Source of the DNA: JAYVJH01 sp043777595 | Lineage (GTDB): Bacteria; Bacteroidota; Bacteroidia; Cytophagales; Spirosomataceae | NCBI GenBank assembly: GCA_043777595.1 | Contig: JAYWHT010000003.1 | Location: 1-22,657 of the forward strand | Reading direction: 5' to 3' | Length of the DNA: 22,657 nt | In this document: positions 15,791 through 22,657 of the stretch, piece after piece | Position numbering within the stretch: the stretch's first letter is position 1 | Layout: the number at the start of each line of letters is the position of its first letter | Notes under the pieces: generated by a model | What the model saw: the letters and a program-made list of their open reading frames with translations, nothing else | What the model was told of the DNA's origin: nothing | Databases searched by the model: none | Position numbers and translations under genes: made by a program

Positions 15791-16246
15791 ATGAAAACTT
15801 TTTTAAATTTATCAGAATTAAAAACAATGGTAGGGCAAGAGATTGGCTCAACCCCATATTTGACTGTTACTCAGGAGATGATAAACGACTTTGCCAAAGC
15901 AACATTAGATTTCCAGTGGATTCATACAGATGTGGAAATGGCTAAAAAACTTTCGCCATTCAAGACTCCTGTTGCCCATGGATTTTTGACGCTGTCGCTT
16001 GCACCAAAGTTTATGTCAGATTTGTTTACAGTAAGTTCGGTCAAGATGGGTGTTAATTATGGCGCAAATAAAATACGTTTTACGTCGGCAGTACCAGCAG
16101 GTAGTAATGTCAGAATGACAGGTGTATTAGTATCGTTAGAAGATATCAAAAATGGGATTAGACTGATAATGAAATGTGTCTTTGAAATTGAAGGCCAGCA
16201 TAAACCAGCCTGTATAGCCGAACTTATTTCAGTTTTGTATGAATAA
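15791..16246 (+). CDS. MaoC-like dehydratase, NodN type
   Basis: A 151-residue single hot-dog fold protein of the MaoC/NodN type, a (R)-specific enoyl-CoA hydratase-like family. FAKATLDFQWIHTDVEMAK (about 34-52) carries the catalytic Asp and His region, PFKTPVAHGFLTLSLAP (about 56-72) is the family motif, and NYGANKIRFTSAVPAGSNVRM follows. The frame extends upstream to a TTG at 15710, but those residues are not family-like, and the ATG at 15791 gives the normal start. The usual role is hydration of trans-2-enoyl-CoA; the actual substrate is unknown. Its stop lies 6 bp from the end of the convergent 194-residue gene, with no terminator between them. Confidence 0.88.
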   Translation: MKTFLNLSELKTMVGQEIGSTPYLTVTQEMINDFAKATLDFQWIHTDVEMAKKLSPFKTPVAHGFLTLSLAPKFMSDLFTVSSVKMGVNYGANKIRFTSAVPAGSNVRMTGVLVSLEDIKNGIRLIMKCVFEIEGQHKPACIAELISVLYE

Positions 16247-16252
16247 CACAAA

Positions 16253-16837
16253 TTACCATATAACTTCATTAGATCCTTTGAGGATACGAGTTTGTAATGA
16301 TTTGTATAAATGGGGGTATTTATAATTGAGTTTGTAGAACGCTTGTGATTCTGTTTCTATCAATTCAGGGAAAGCAGCCGAACGTCCTTGACCACAGGGA
16401 ATGAGTAGCTCAGTACGTGCCGTTGGAATGTTTTTTATGTTTATTGCAGAACAAATCACGTTAATATGCTCAATAGTTGCGTAGTCGTATCGGCCTACAT
16501 AACCTAAAAGGTGTTCGCTATAAGGTTCTTCGTTGAGCATTGTAACGGTGATAGAAATTGCTGAGTTCATAAAATAGGTAGCTATTCCTCGTAAAATACC
16601 TCTTGTAGAGCGAATAATTACAGAACCATCGGCATTGATGTTGAGTATTTCTTTGATAATGATTTTTTTCTTATCCTCATCAAAAAAGTAGCGTTCATAT
16701 TTTCCAGCAAACGGTTTAATTTTAATATCTTCGCTCAACAGACTTTCGTTGGCATGAACAATCACTCTAAAACTTTGTTCGTCTATAAATTCATTACCAT
16801 CAATGTCTATTGGCATTAGCCGTCTTTTTCTTTCCAT
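16253..16837 (-). CDS. Hypothetical protein of 194 residues
   Basis: I do not recognise this protein. It has no signal peptide or membrane segment and starts with a basic stretch (MERKRRL). The middle alternates beta-like hydrophobic residues with charged ones (KKKIIIKEILNINADGSVII). A region of mixed character follows, with YSEHLLGYVGRYDYATIEHI and then RTELLIPCGQGRSAAFPELI, where GQGRSA is the most motif-like part. It ends YKSLQTRILKGSNEVIW. The lack of low-complexity sequence and a compact length suggest a folded cytoplasmic enzyme or binding protein. It has its own 5' region and is convergent with the MaoC-like gene. No neighbour indicates a pathway. Confidence 0.75.
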   Translation of the reverse strand: MERKRRLMPIDIDGNEFIDEQSFRVIVHANESLLSEDIKIKPFAGKYERYFFDEDKKKIIIKEILNINADGSVIIRSTRGILRGIATYFMNSAISITVTMLNEEPYSEHLLGYVGRYDYATIEHINVICSAINIKNIPTARTELLIPCGQGRSAAFPELIETESQAFYKLNYKYPHLYKSLQTRILKGSNEVIW

Positions 16838-17177
16838 TTTACTAATTTTAACTCAATATCAGTTTAGACTCAAAATATACAAAAAAGATGCCAAATAATA
16901 ACTTTTTTTGGTTTAAAAATTAACTAAAAATCGAATACTCTTGACATCTTACTGATACTTCGGGCTGTAATCAATTCTAAGCCCTATGGTATTTTATTCA
17001 GTAAAAATTATATGGAAATATTTTGTTATATAATTTATATTATGTTAAATAAAACATTCTAATACTTACTCAGACAACTATTGTTACTCAATTATTTTTA
17101 TTCTAAAAACAAATAAGCCACCTACAGTTGTAGGTGGCTTATTTTGTTAGTTCTATTATTTTTGTATTCTAATCATT
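16838..17177. other. AT-rich intergenic region with a terminator at its right end
   Basis: This 340-bp stretch holds the 5' region of the 194-residue gene and, at 17103-17144, the terminator of the TPR gene. A weak hairpin, GGGCT...AGCCC, lies at about 16962-16984. A TATATTTTG sequence on the minus strand at about 16870 is one base too long for a -7 box. No gene or RNA was recognised. Confidence 0.55.
17103..17144 (-). terminator. Rho-independent terminator of the gyrA-adjacent TPR gene
   Basis: A perfect 15-bp stem, AAATAAGCCACCTAC (17111-17125) against GTAGGTGGCTTATTT (17130-17144), encloses a 4-nt loop. On the minus strand it is followed by a T-rich run (17103-17110). It lies about 33 bp past the TPR gene stop. 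Confidence 0.9.
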
Positions 17178-18722
17178 TTACTTGGCCTCTTCACATACAA
17201 TCTTTTTTTCTTCAAATTGCTTTAATATGCCGTCAATAGTTTTAATGTTATCCACTACAATATCTTCTACTTTGACGGCTTTAGCTTTTGTAAAAAATGG
17301 CAATGCTTGCTTAAACTTTCCACATACTCTGCCTTCGACTATTTTACCTTTTTCGTTATATTCTTTCATATCCATTACATCGACAGACGATTTTAGCTCG
17401 GCAGCTTCATTGTAATAATATACACCCATATTAAAAAGCGCATCGTAACTGGCAGGGTCAGCTTTCAATGCTCTTAAATAAGACTCTTTGGCTAATGTTT
17501 TTTTCTCGTTCTGTTTGGCCGTCAGTTCGATTACTTTTGCATTGATGGTCTCAATAGTTCCAACAACTTCAAGCTCTTTCTTGGCGGTGGCTACCTCAGC
17601 TTTATTTTCATCAATGGTTTTTCTATTGTCTTTCTGACGAGTTTCCGTTTCTGATTTCTGACGCTTTAATTCTGCATTTTTAGGTTGCTTTTTGATTCCA
17701 TCGTTTAACCGCTTGATTTCGTCAATAAATACTTTATCTGTTTCTTCAGATTCTTTTAAATGTCGCTCGGCATTTATCAATTTTTTAGGTGCATCTTTTA
17801 GCTTACGAATTTCGGTTGAAAAGGTACTGGCAGCGTTATCGTGCAAAATTCCAGTATTGAGCGCATATTGTGCGTTAGTTGGTTCGAGTTCCGACAATTC
17901 GGTAAGACCTGCCAATGCTTCAGTAGTTTTACCAGCCTCCAAGAGCGCATTGACTCGCTCTGCTTTAAAAGCATTTTTTTGTGTAGGTATTGCTACCATT
18001 CCTTTTTCTAAAACTACGATGGCTTTATCGGCCATTTTTTCTTGTCGATAAAGTTGCGACAGTAGTTGAAAGTTGCCCGGATCTTTTCCACCATTGGCAA
18101 TATACATCTCCATTTGACTTGCCGCTATTGCCCCAAACGACTTAGCTTTTTCTTTTAACTGTGCTATGGTCGCTTCGTCTCTCGGGCTTGCACTTTCTAA
18201 TTTAGAAATTCTACCGTTGAGTTCGGACTGGCCTTGTAATGCACCATAACCACCATAAACAGGTGCCAAAGTATCGGAAGGCTGAATGACCTCGGCCAAA
18301 GTAAAGTATTTTATGGACTCTTCGTATTTTTTTGATTGAAATTTTTGCGCTCCATTTGTCAATAAACCTCCTCTCAAATTTACGCCCTCGTCTGCTCCCC
18401 CACCCGATAGATATTTCTGAGCATCTTTTGTTATTTTTCCAGGCTTTGCAGCATCTAATTCTATGGCTTTCTTAAAGGAATTGTACGCCTCCAAAGAACC
18501 ACTTGAGTCTATCATAGCATAACGCTGCCCGATTCCATCGTATATTTTGCCTCTATCAAACCAAGTTTGAGGCTTATTTTTTTTCTTTTCGTCTAAGATT
18601 GCTTTGTCGCTATTTTCTTTTTCTTTTTTTGTTGATTCTATCAATGCTTTGTCCAACATATCTTGGCCAAAAGCAGCGCAGGTAAACAATCCAAATACTG
18701 ACACTAACACTGTTTTTTTCAT
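17178..18722 (-). CDS. Secreted TPR / coiled-coil protein downstream of gyrA
   Basis: A 514-residue protein with a signal peptide (about 1-19, ending TCAAFGQ) and TPR-like repeats: an early one with TWFDRGKIYDGIGQRYAM, a second near 130-160 (KKYEESIKYFTLAEV), and more at about 215-300 (EKMADKAIVVLEKGM). A charged, helical, probably coiled-coil stretch rich in Lys and Glu runs from about 320 to 410. The end returns to TPR-like sequence (SYLRALKADPASYDALFNMG). It is probably periplasmic and a protein-interaction scaffold. The gene starts 59 bp after the gyrA stop on the same strand. A TPR gene after gyrA is, from memory, common in the phylum. The function is unknown. Confidence 0.85.
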   Translation of the reverse strand: MKKTVLVSVFGLFTCAAFGQDMLDKALIESTKKEKENSDKAILDEKKKNKPQTWFDRGKIYDGIGQRYAMIDSSGSLEAYNSFKKAIELDAAKPGKITKDAQKYLSGGGADEGVNLRGGLLTNGAQKFQSKKYEESIKYFTLAEVIQPSDTLAPVYGGYGALQGQSELNGRISKLESASPRDEATIAQLKEKAKSFGAIAASQMEMYIANGGKDPGNFQLLSQLYRQEKMADKAIVVLEKGMVAIPTQKNAFKAERVNALLEAGKTTEALAGLTELSELEPTNAQYALNTGILHDNAASTFSTEIRKLKDAPKKLINAERHLKESEETDKVFIDEIKRLNDGIKKQPKNAELKRQKSETETRQKDNRKTIDENKAEVATAKKELEVVGTIETINAKVIELTAKQNEKKTLAKESYLRALKADPASYDALFNMGVYYYNEAAELKSSVDVMDMKEYNEKGKIVEGRVCGKFKQALPFFTKAKAVKVEDIVVDNIKTIDGILKQFEEKKIVCEEAK

Positions 18723-18781
18723 TTGTAGATTTTAAGTTTTAATTAACCTTTATTTTATTTAACTTTTGTACGTACTAACGC

Positions 18782-21409
18782 TTATTCCGTAGTTTCATTG
18801 TTTTGTACTTCAATGTTTTGAATGTCTGGTATTTCTTCGCCACTTTCCTCTCCCACTACTACTGTTTCATTTTGGATTCTGGTAACTGACGAAATCTCAT
18901 CACTATTATTTAATTTAATCAACTTTACGCCTTGGGTATTGCGCCCAGCAGTTCTGATGGCGGCTACAGAGGTTCTGATTGTAATACCTGATTTGTTGAT
19001 AATCATCAAATCATCGCCATCTGATACTTCATTGATAGCTACCAGATTACCGACTTTTTCAGTAACATTGAGCGTAATAACACCTTTGGCTCCACGATTG
19101 GTAATTCTATAATCGGATATCTCAGACCGCTTACCATACCCATTTTGAGATACTACCAGCAATTGTGTATCTGGACGACTTACGCACAACATTCCGATAG
19201 CACGATTGTCAGGGTCATCGCCCAGCTCAATGCCTTTGACACCTATTGAGCCTCGACCAGTTGGCCTTACCCGAGTTTCGTTAAACCTTACTGCCCTACC
19301 CGCTTTTGAGGCTATTATAATCTCGTTTTCACCATTCGTCAATGCAACGTCTAATAGTCTATCGCCTTCATTGATTGTAATTGCAATAATACCGTTGGTA
19401 CGTGGACGTGAATAGGCTTCGAGTAAGGTTTTTTTGATAATACCCGACTCGGTACACATTACAATATAATTGTTAGCAATATAATCAGCATTTTTTAGAC
19501 TGAGTGTATTGATAACGGCACGTACTTTATCGCCAGATTCAATATTTATCAAATTCTGAATCGGACGGCCTTTTGAAACTTTGCCACCTTCAGGAATTTC
19601 ATAGACTTTGAGCCAATACAAACGACCAAATTCTGTAAAAATCAGCAAATGATTGAGCATTGTTGCGGCAAACAAGTGTTCTGTAAAATCATCATCTTTG
19701 GTTATTACACCACGAGAGCCAACCCCACCTCTGCTTTGAGTACGGTATTCGCTGAGAGCAGTACGTTTTACATAGCCTTGACGAGATATAGTGATAAGCA
19801 TATCTTCATCGGCAATCATGTCTTCGTCAGAAAACTCCTCTGCGGCATATTCAATTTTAGAACGGCGTTCGTCTCCATATCTGGCTTTGATTTCGGCCAG
19901 TTCTTCTTTAATTATCTCAAATTTACGAGGTTCATTTGCCAGGATTTCTTTTAAGAAAATAATGGTTTTCATTAGTTCGTCATATTCTGCCGTAATTTTA
20001 TCACGCTCCAAGCCTGTCAAACGACGAAGTGTCAATTCGAGAATGGCACGAGCTTGTATTTCGCTTAATATTCGCCCAGCCTGTCCAGCTTCCATATCAA
20101 ACGAATCGATGATATTTAGACGTGTCAGCCCACTCAACAAAAATTCAGTTTTCTGGTCGGCAGTCATAAATTCGCCGGCCATCAATCCGTTTCTTGCTTC
20201 TTCTGGGTCTTTTGATCTACGAATGAGCGCAATAACAGCATCAATATATTCTTGAGCTATGAGTAGTCCTACCAAAATATGCGCTCGTTTTTCTGCCTCA
20301 CGCAAATCGAACAATGTACGTCTGGTAATTACCTCTACCCGATGTTCCACATACGCCTTTATGAGATCTTTGAGGTTCATTATCACAGGGCGGCCATTGA
20401 GTAGGGCTACGTTGTTGATACTAAACGAACTTTGAAGAGGCGTATATTTATAGAGATTATTAAGTACAATATTAGGAATGGCATCTTTGCGAAGTTCAAA
20501 GACGATTCTTATACCATCTCTGTCCGACTCATCTCTAATACCCGAAATACCGTCTAATTTTTTGTCGTTTACCATATCGGCTATGCGCTTAATCATTTCC
20601 GATTTATTTACCATATATGGTATTTCGGTAATAATGATTTGCTCACGGCCTGTTTTAGTTGTTTCAAAGTTTGAAACAGCCCGCATTATAACTCGACCTC
20701 GGCCTGTTTCAAATGCGGCTCTTACACCTTGATAACCATAAATAATTGCGCCAGTAGGAAAATCTGGGGCTTTGACGTGCTGCATCAATTCGGCTATCGT
20801 GATGTCGTGGTTGTCGATATATGCCACAACACCGTCTAATACTTCCGACAAATTGTGTGGTGCCATATTGGTAGCCATACCAACGGCAATACCCGAAGAA
20901 CCATTTAAAAGCAAGTTAGGCAATTTGGCAGGCAATACCGATGGTTCTGAATCTGAGTCATCGTAATTAGGCTGAAAATCGACGGTGTCCTTATTGATAT
21001 CTACAAGCATTTCTTCGGCAAGCCTTCTTAGACGGGACTCAGTGTAGCGCATGGCCGCAGGCGAGTCGCCGTCTATTGAGCCAAAGTTACCCTGACCATC
21101 AATAAGTGGATAGCGAAGCGACCAAGGCTGTGCCATTCTGACCATTGTATCATAAATCGCCGTGTCGCCGTGTGGGTGATATTTGGCCATAACGTCTCCC
21201 ACTGTACGAGCCGATTTTTTATACGCTCGGTTGTGCAAAAAGCCATTCTCAAACATCGTATAAAGTACTCTACGGTGTACTGGTTTGAGGCCATCACGGG
21301 CATCGGGTAAGGCACGAGAAATGATAACCGACATCGAGTAGTCAATGTAAGCCGTTCTCATCTCGTCTTCGATATTGATAGGAATGAGGTGACCGGTGTT
21401 TTCGGACAT
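18782..21409 (-). CDS. gyrA: DNA gyrase subunit A
   Basis: An 875-residue type II topoisomerase subunit that cuts and reseals DNA to add negative supercoils, with GyrB. The catalytic tyrosine is Y122 (AAMRYTES), the same number as in E. coli. The quinolone region reads HPHGDTAIYDTMVRM, so position 83 is Thr and 87 is Asp. Thr at 83 is wild type in several genera, so it does not by itself mean resistance. The C-terminal part (about 530-840) has the beta-pinwheel repeats. The GyrA-box region is QSRGGVGSRG rather than the E. coli QRRGGKG. The protein ends in an acidic tail rich in Glu, Asn and Thr. The length fits GyrA of this phylum better than ParC. No clear promoter box was seen. Confidence 0.97.
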   Translation of the reverse strand: MSENTGHLIPINIEDEMRTAYIDYSMSVIISRALPDARDGLKPVHRRVLYTMFENGFLHNRAYKKSARTVGDVMAKYHPHGDTAIYDTMVRMAQPWSLRYPLIDGQGNFGSIDGDSPAAMRYTESRLRRLAEEMLVDINKDTVDFQPNYDDSDSEPSVLPAKLPNLLLNGSSGIAVGMATNMAPHNLSEVLDGVVAYIDNHDITIAELMQHVKAPDFPTGAIIYGYQGVRAAFETGRGRVIMRAVSNFETTKTGREQIIITEIPYMVNKSEMIKRIADMVNDKKLDGISGIRDESDRDGIRIVFELRKDAIPNIVLNNLYKYTPLQSSFSINNVALLNGRPVIMNLKDLIKAYVEHRVEVITRRTLFDLREAEKRAHILVGLLIAQEYIDAVIALIRRSKDPEEARNGLMAGEFMTADQKTEFLLSGLTRLNIIDSFDMEAGQAGRILSEIQARAILELTLRRLTGLERDKITAEYDELMKTIIFLKEILANEPRKFEIIKEELAEIKARYGDERRSKIEYAAEEFSDEDMIADEDMLITISRQGYVKRTALSEYRTQSRGGVGSRGVITKDDDFTEHLFAATMLNHLLIFTEFGRLYWLKVYEIPEGGKVSKGRPIQNLINIESGDKVRAVINTLSLKNADYIANNYIVMCTESGIIKKTLLEAYSRPRTNGIIAITINEGDRLLDVALTNGENEIIIASKAGRAVRFNETRVRPTGRGSIGVKGIELGDDPDNRAIGMLCVSRPDTQLLVVSQNGYGKRSEISDYRITNRGAKGVITLNVTEKVGNLVAINEVSDGDDLMIINKSGITIRTSVAAIRTAGRNTQGVKLIKLNNSDEISSVTRIQNETVVVGEESGEEIPDIQNIEVQNNETTE

Positions 21410-21521
21410 AATGTTATTGAAAATGATTATTTTAAAATAATTTCTGAATAATAAATGTATAAAACAATAATATAGCTACACATTTACACAAATTTCGTCA
21501 ATTTCTCTGATAATACAAAAC

Positions 21522-21773
21522 CTACTTTTTTTGCTTTCTCCGACGGTTGGCAGCAGCAGATTTTTTTGCGGCGATAGTTCGTTCAATCCAAAAAAAATGA
21601 ATACGAGGAAAAGTACCTCTACCTCTTACTATTTGGCCTCCGTGCGAATGTTCGTAACGAACCTGGCAACCTCTAATGGTACATTGCTTGTGCCAACACG
21701 AAGAAAGATTAACTACAAAAAATAAGGGTATAGTCAGCCGCCAAAAAACAAAATATAGTGGTCTTGCTTTCAT
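21522..21773 (-). CDS. Small lipoprotein, basic and Cys/His-containing
   Basis: An 83-residue product from the ATG at 21773. The frame extends 11 codons further to 21806, but that would overlap the preceding gene. The N-terminus is a lipoprotein signal: a hydrophobic stretch (IPLFFVVN) with lipobox LSSC. The mature part has three more cysteine/histidine positions (HKQC, RGC, HSHGG) and a very basic end (KKSAAANRRRKQKK). No family is recognised with certainty, though small proteins with a CxxRxC-VRxEHxH-like core occur in Cytophagales as I recall. It follows the 62-residue gene with a 7-bp gap, so the two are probably co-transcribed and may work together at the envelope. Confidence 0.6.
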   Translation of the reverse strand: MKARPLYFVFWRLTIPLFFVVNLSSCWHKQCTIRGCQVRYEHSHGGQIVRGRGTFPRIHFFWIERTIAAKKSAAANRRRKQKK

Positions 21774-21780
21774 AGGTATA

Positions 21781-21969
21781 TCATTTTTTTTGTATAACTG
21801 AATCAATCGCTAACGAGTCTGATGCATCTGAGACAACAAAAGCTCTCTCCAACTGTTTTTTGCGATTCCAGGGTGCAGTCGTTCGTCTGGCCATATCTAT
21901 GGCAAATAATGCTACAACAAGTGTAAATGTAATGAAGACTGTGATAAATATTTTACGGTTCTTGTTCAT
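21781..21969 (-). CDS. Small single-pass membrane protein
   Basis: A 62-residue product with a basic start (MNKNRK), one hydrophobic segment (about residues 7-25, IFITVFITFTLVVALFAID) and a soluble part beginning ARRTTAPWNRKKQ. The Arg/Lys-rich stretch on the far side of the segment makes the orientation uncertain. It is first in a two-gene unit with the small lipoprotein. A candidate -7 box (TATATTTG on the minus strand, 22015-22022) lies about 45 bp upstream. The function is unknown. The TTAPWN stretch looks conserved enough to be worth a search. Confidence 0.6.
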   Translation of the reverse strand: MNKNRKIFITVFITFTLVVALFAIDMARRTTAPWNRKKQLERAFVVSDASDSLAIDSVIQKK

Positions 21970-21994
21970 CGTGTTGAGTTTGGTTAATATCAGC

Positions 21995-22021
21995 GTTTCA
22001 AATATTTAGAGTTTCAAATAT
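21995..22021. repeat. GTTTCAAATAT direct repeat upstream of the small membrane gene
   Basis: GTTTCAAATAT occurs at 21995-22005 and 22011-22021, a period of 16 bp. The second copy contains the minus-strand -7 box. It may be an operator pair. Confidence 0.4.
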
Positions 22022-22022
22022 A
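22015..22022 (-). promoter_or_regulatory. Candidate -7 box for the two small envelope genes
   Basis: On the minus strand this reads TATATTTG, an exact fit to TAnnTTTG, about 45 bp before the ATG at 21969. A matching -33 TTG was not seen. Confidence 0.45.
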
Positions 22023-22056
22023 CAGTTCAAAAAGCATATTTTTGTATTTGATTACT

Positions 22057-22064
22057 TAACTTTG
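22057..22064 (+). promoter_or_regulatory. Candidate -7 box for the Uma2 gene
   Basis: TAACTTTG matches TAnnTTTG and lies 25 bp before the ATG at 22090. The TTG motifs upstream are too close for a -33 box, so support is moderate. Confidence 0.45.
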
Positions 22065-22089
22065 TAGTGTATCACTAAAAAATTAAACC

Positions 22090-22657
22090 ATGGAAACCAC
22101 ACTCCTGCGCCCAAAACACCGACAAGCCAGCTCAAAAGTACCCGACTATCTAATAAAAGAGGTTCTGAACGGGATTCCAATTTATTATAAGGGGTATCTT
22201 TCTATTCTAAAAAACAAAAAAACAAGCGACGAAATCATGGGAGCAAGTGGCCTACAAATTTATATTATTTCATATTTCAATAGGTTATTATATCGTCATC
22301 TTGACGAAAGTTTGTACCACATTTTTTCTGGAGAGGGCGGCGTTCATATCGATAAAGGAAACAATGTGTCGGGCGATGTGATGATTTATAAAAAAATGAG
22401 TTTATTACCCAATATGATTGATACCCACTATCTGAACATTGCGCCGATGATTGACATAGAAATTGATGTAAATATCGATAACTCAACCTATACCGACTTT
22501 GAGTATATTTACCAAAAAACAAAAAAAATGCTTGACTTTGGTACTCAAAAAATGATATGGATTTTGACAAAAACAAAGCAGGTAATTGTGGCCGAGCCTC
22601 AAAAAGATTGGTTGGTAATAGACTGGACAAAGGACATTGAAATATTGGACGGTCTGA
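22090..22657 (+). CDS. Uma2 family endonuclease (truncated by window edge)
   Basis: The frame is open from the ATG at 22090 to the right edge (189 residues). It shows the Uma2 (DUF820) pattern: an N-terminal LNGIPIYYKGYLSILKNKK segment, GLQIYIISYFNRLLYRHLDESL, then SGDVMIY with D96, DIEIDV with E124 and D126, and YQKTKKMLDFGTQKMIWI with K143. These fit the PD-(D/E)xK nuclease fold. Uma2 genes are multiplied in cyanobacteria and in Cytophagales, and what they do in the cell is poorly known. The start follows a -7 box by 25 bp. The C-terminal end is outside the window. No methyltransferase or toxin-antitoxin partner is visible upstream. Confidence 0.85.
   Translation, partial: METTLLRPKHRQASSKVPDYLIKEVLNGIPIYYKGYLSILKNKKTSDEIMGASGLQIYIISYFNRLLYRHLDESLYHIFSGEGGVHIDKGNNVSGDVMIYKKMSLLPNMIDTHYLNIAPMIDIEIDVNIDNSTYTDFEYIYQKTKKMLDFGTQKMIWILTKTKQVIVAEPQKDWLVIDWTKDIEILDGL

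Noticed and set aside
18768..18775. GTACGTAC palindrome between gyrA and the TPR gene
   Set aside because: Eight bases only, with no stem or repeat to support a function.
18782..21409. Quinolone resistance from Thr at GyrA position 83
   Set aside because: Thr is the wild-type residue in several genera, so resistance cannot be inferred.
22277..22630. 117-residue frame opposite the Uma2 gene
   Set aside because: Antisense shadow; its sequence shows no protein-like composition.

Overview
The window looks like a chromosomal segment from a member of the Bacteroidota, most likely the Cytophagales. The evidence is a set of lineage-typical proteins (CCDC81-type HU plus SPOR protein, NodN-like MaoC protein, a TonB of the tonB-folC type, WG-repeat and Uma2 proteins), almost no Shine-Dalgarno sequences, A-rich leaders, and several TAnnTTTG promoter -7 boxes. 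The DNA is fairly AT-rich. No rRNA, tRNA, CRISPR array or insertion sequence was seen. The genus is not determined.

Left edge (1-2148, minus strand): the N-terminal part of a secreted WG-repeat protein, then a two-gene unit of a tail-less single-stranded DNA binding protein and a tyrosine recombinase whose start lies inside the ssb gene. This is the most accessory-like part. Positions 2312-8147 (plus): a three-gene envelope operon, made of a 998-residue secreted TPR protein, a plug-less outer-membrane beta-barrel, and an inner-membrane protein joining cytoplasmic HU-like domains to a periplasmic SPOR domain. It ends in a clear terminator. Positions 8345-11293 (plus): tonB, folC and trmB, closed by a 44-bp near-perfect palindrome that overlaps the trmB stop codon and faces gapA.

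Middle (11319-16837): gapA (minus) and dapD (plus) diverge from a 393-bp AT-rich region with TTACTAAAT repeats. A 512-bp AT-rich region follows, with the dapD terminator and seven ATTTACA/TGTAAAT sites around the promoter of an XRE-type repressor. Between the repressor and the convergent quinone oxidoreductase gene is a 14/16 match to the bacterial parS centromere site. An NodN-like MaoC dehydratase and an unrecognised 194-residue protein follow.

Right part (17178-22657): gyrA and a downstream secreted TPR/coiled-coil protein on the minus strand, a pair of tiny envelope genes (a 62-residue membrane peptide and an 83-residue lipoprotein), and the start of a Uma2-family nuclease running off the window. 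Most of the window is housekeeping or envelope maintenance. The best leads for something undescribed are the ssb-recombinase pair, the TPR/barrel/HU-SPOR operon, and the parS-like site beside the XRE gene.
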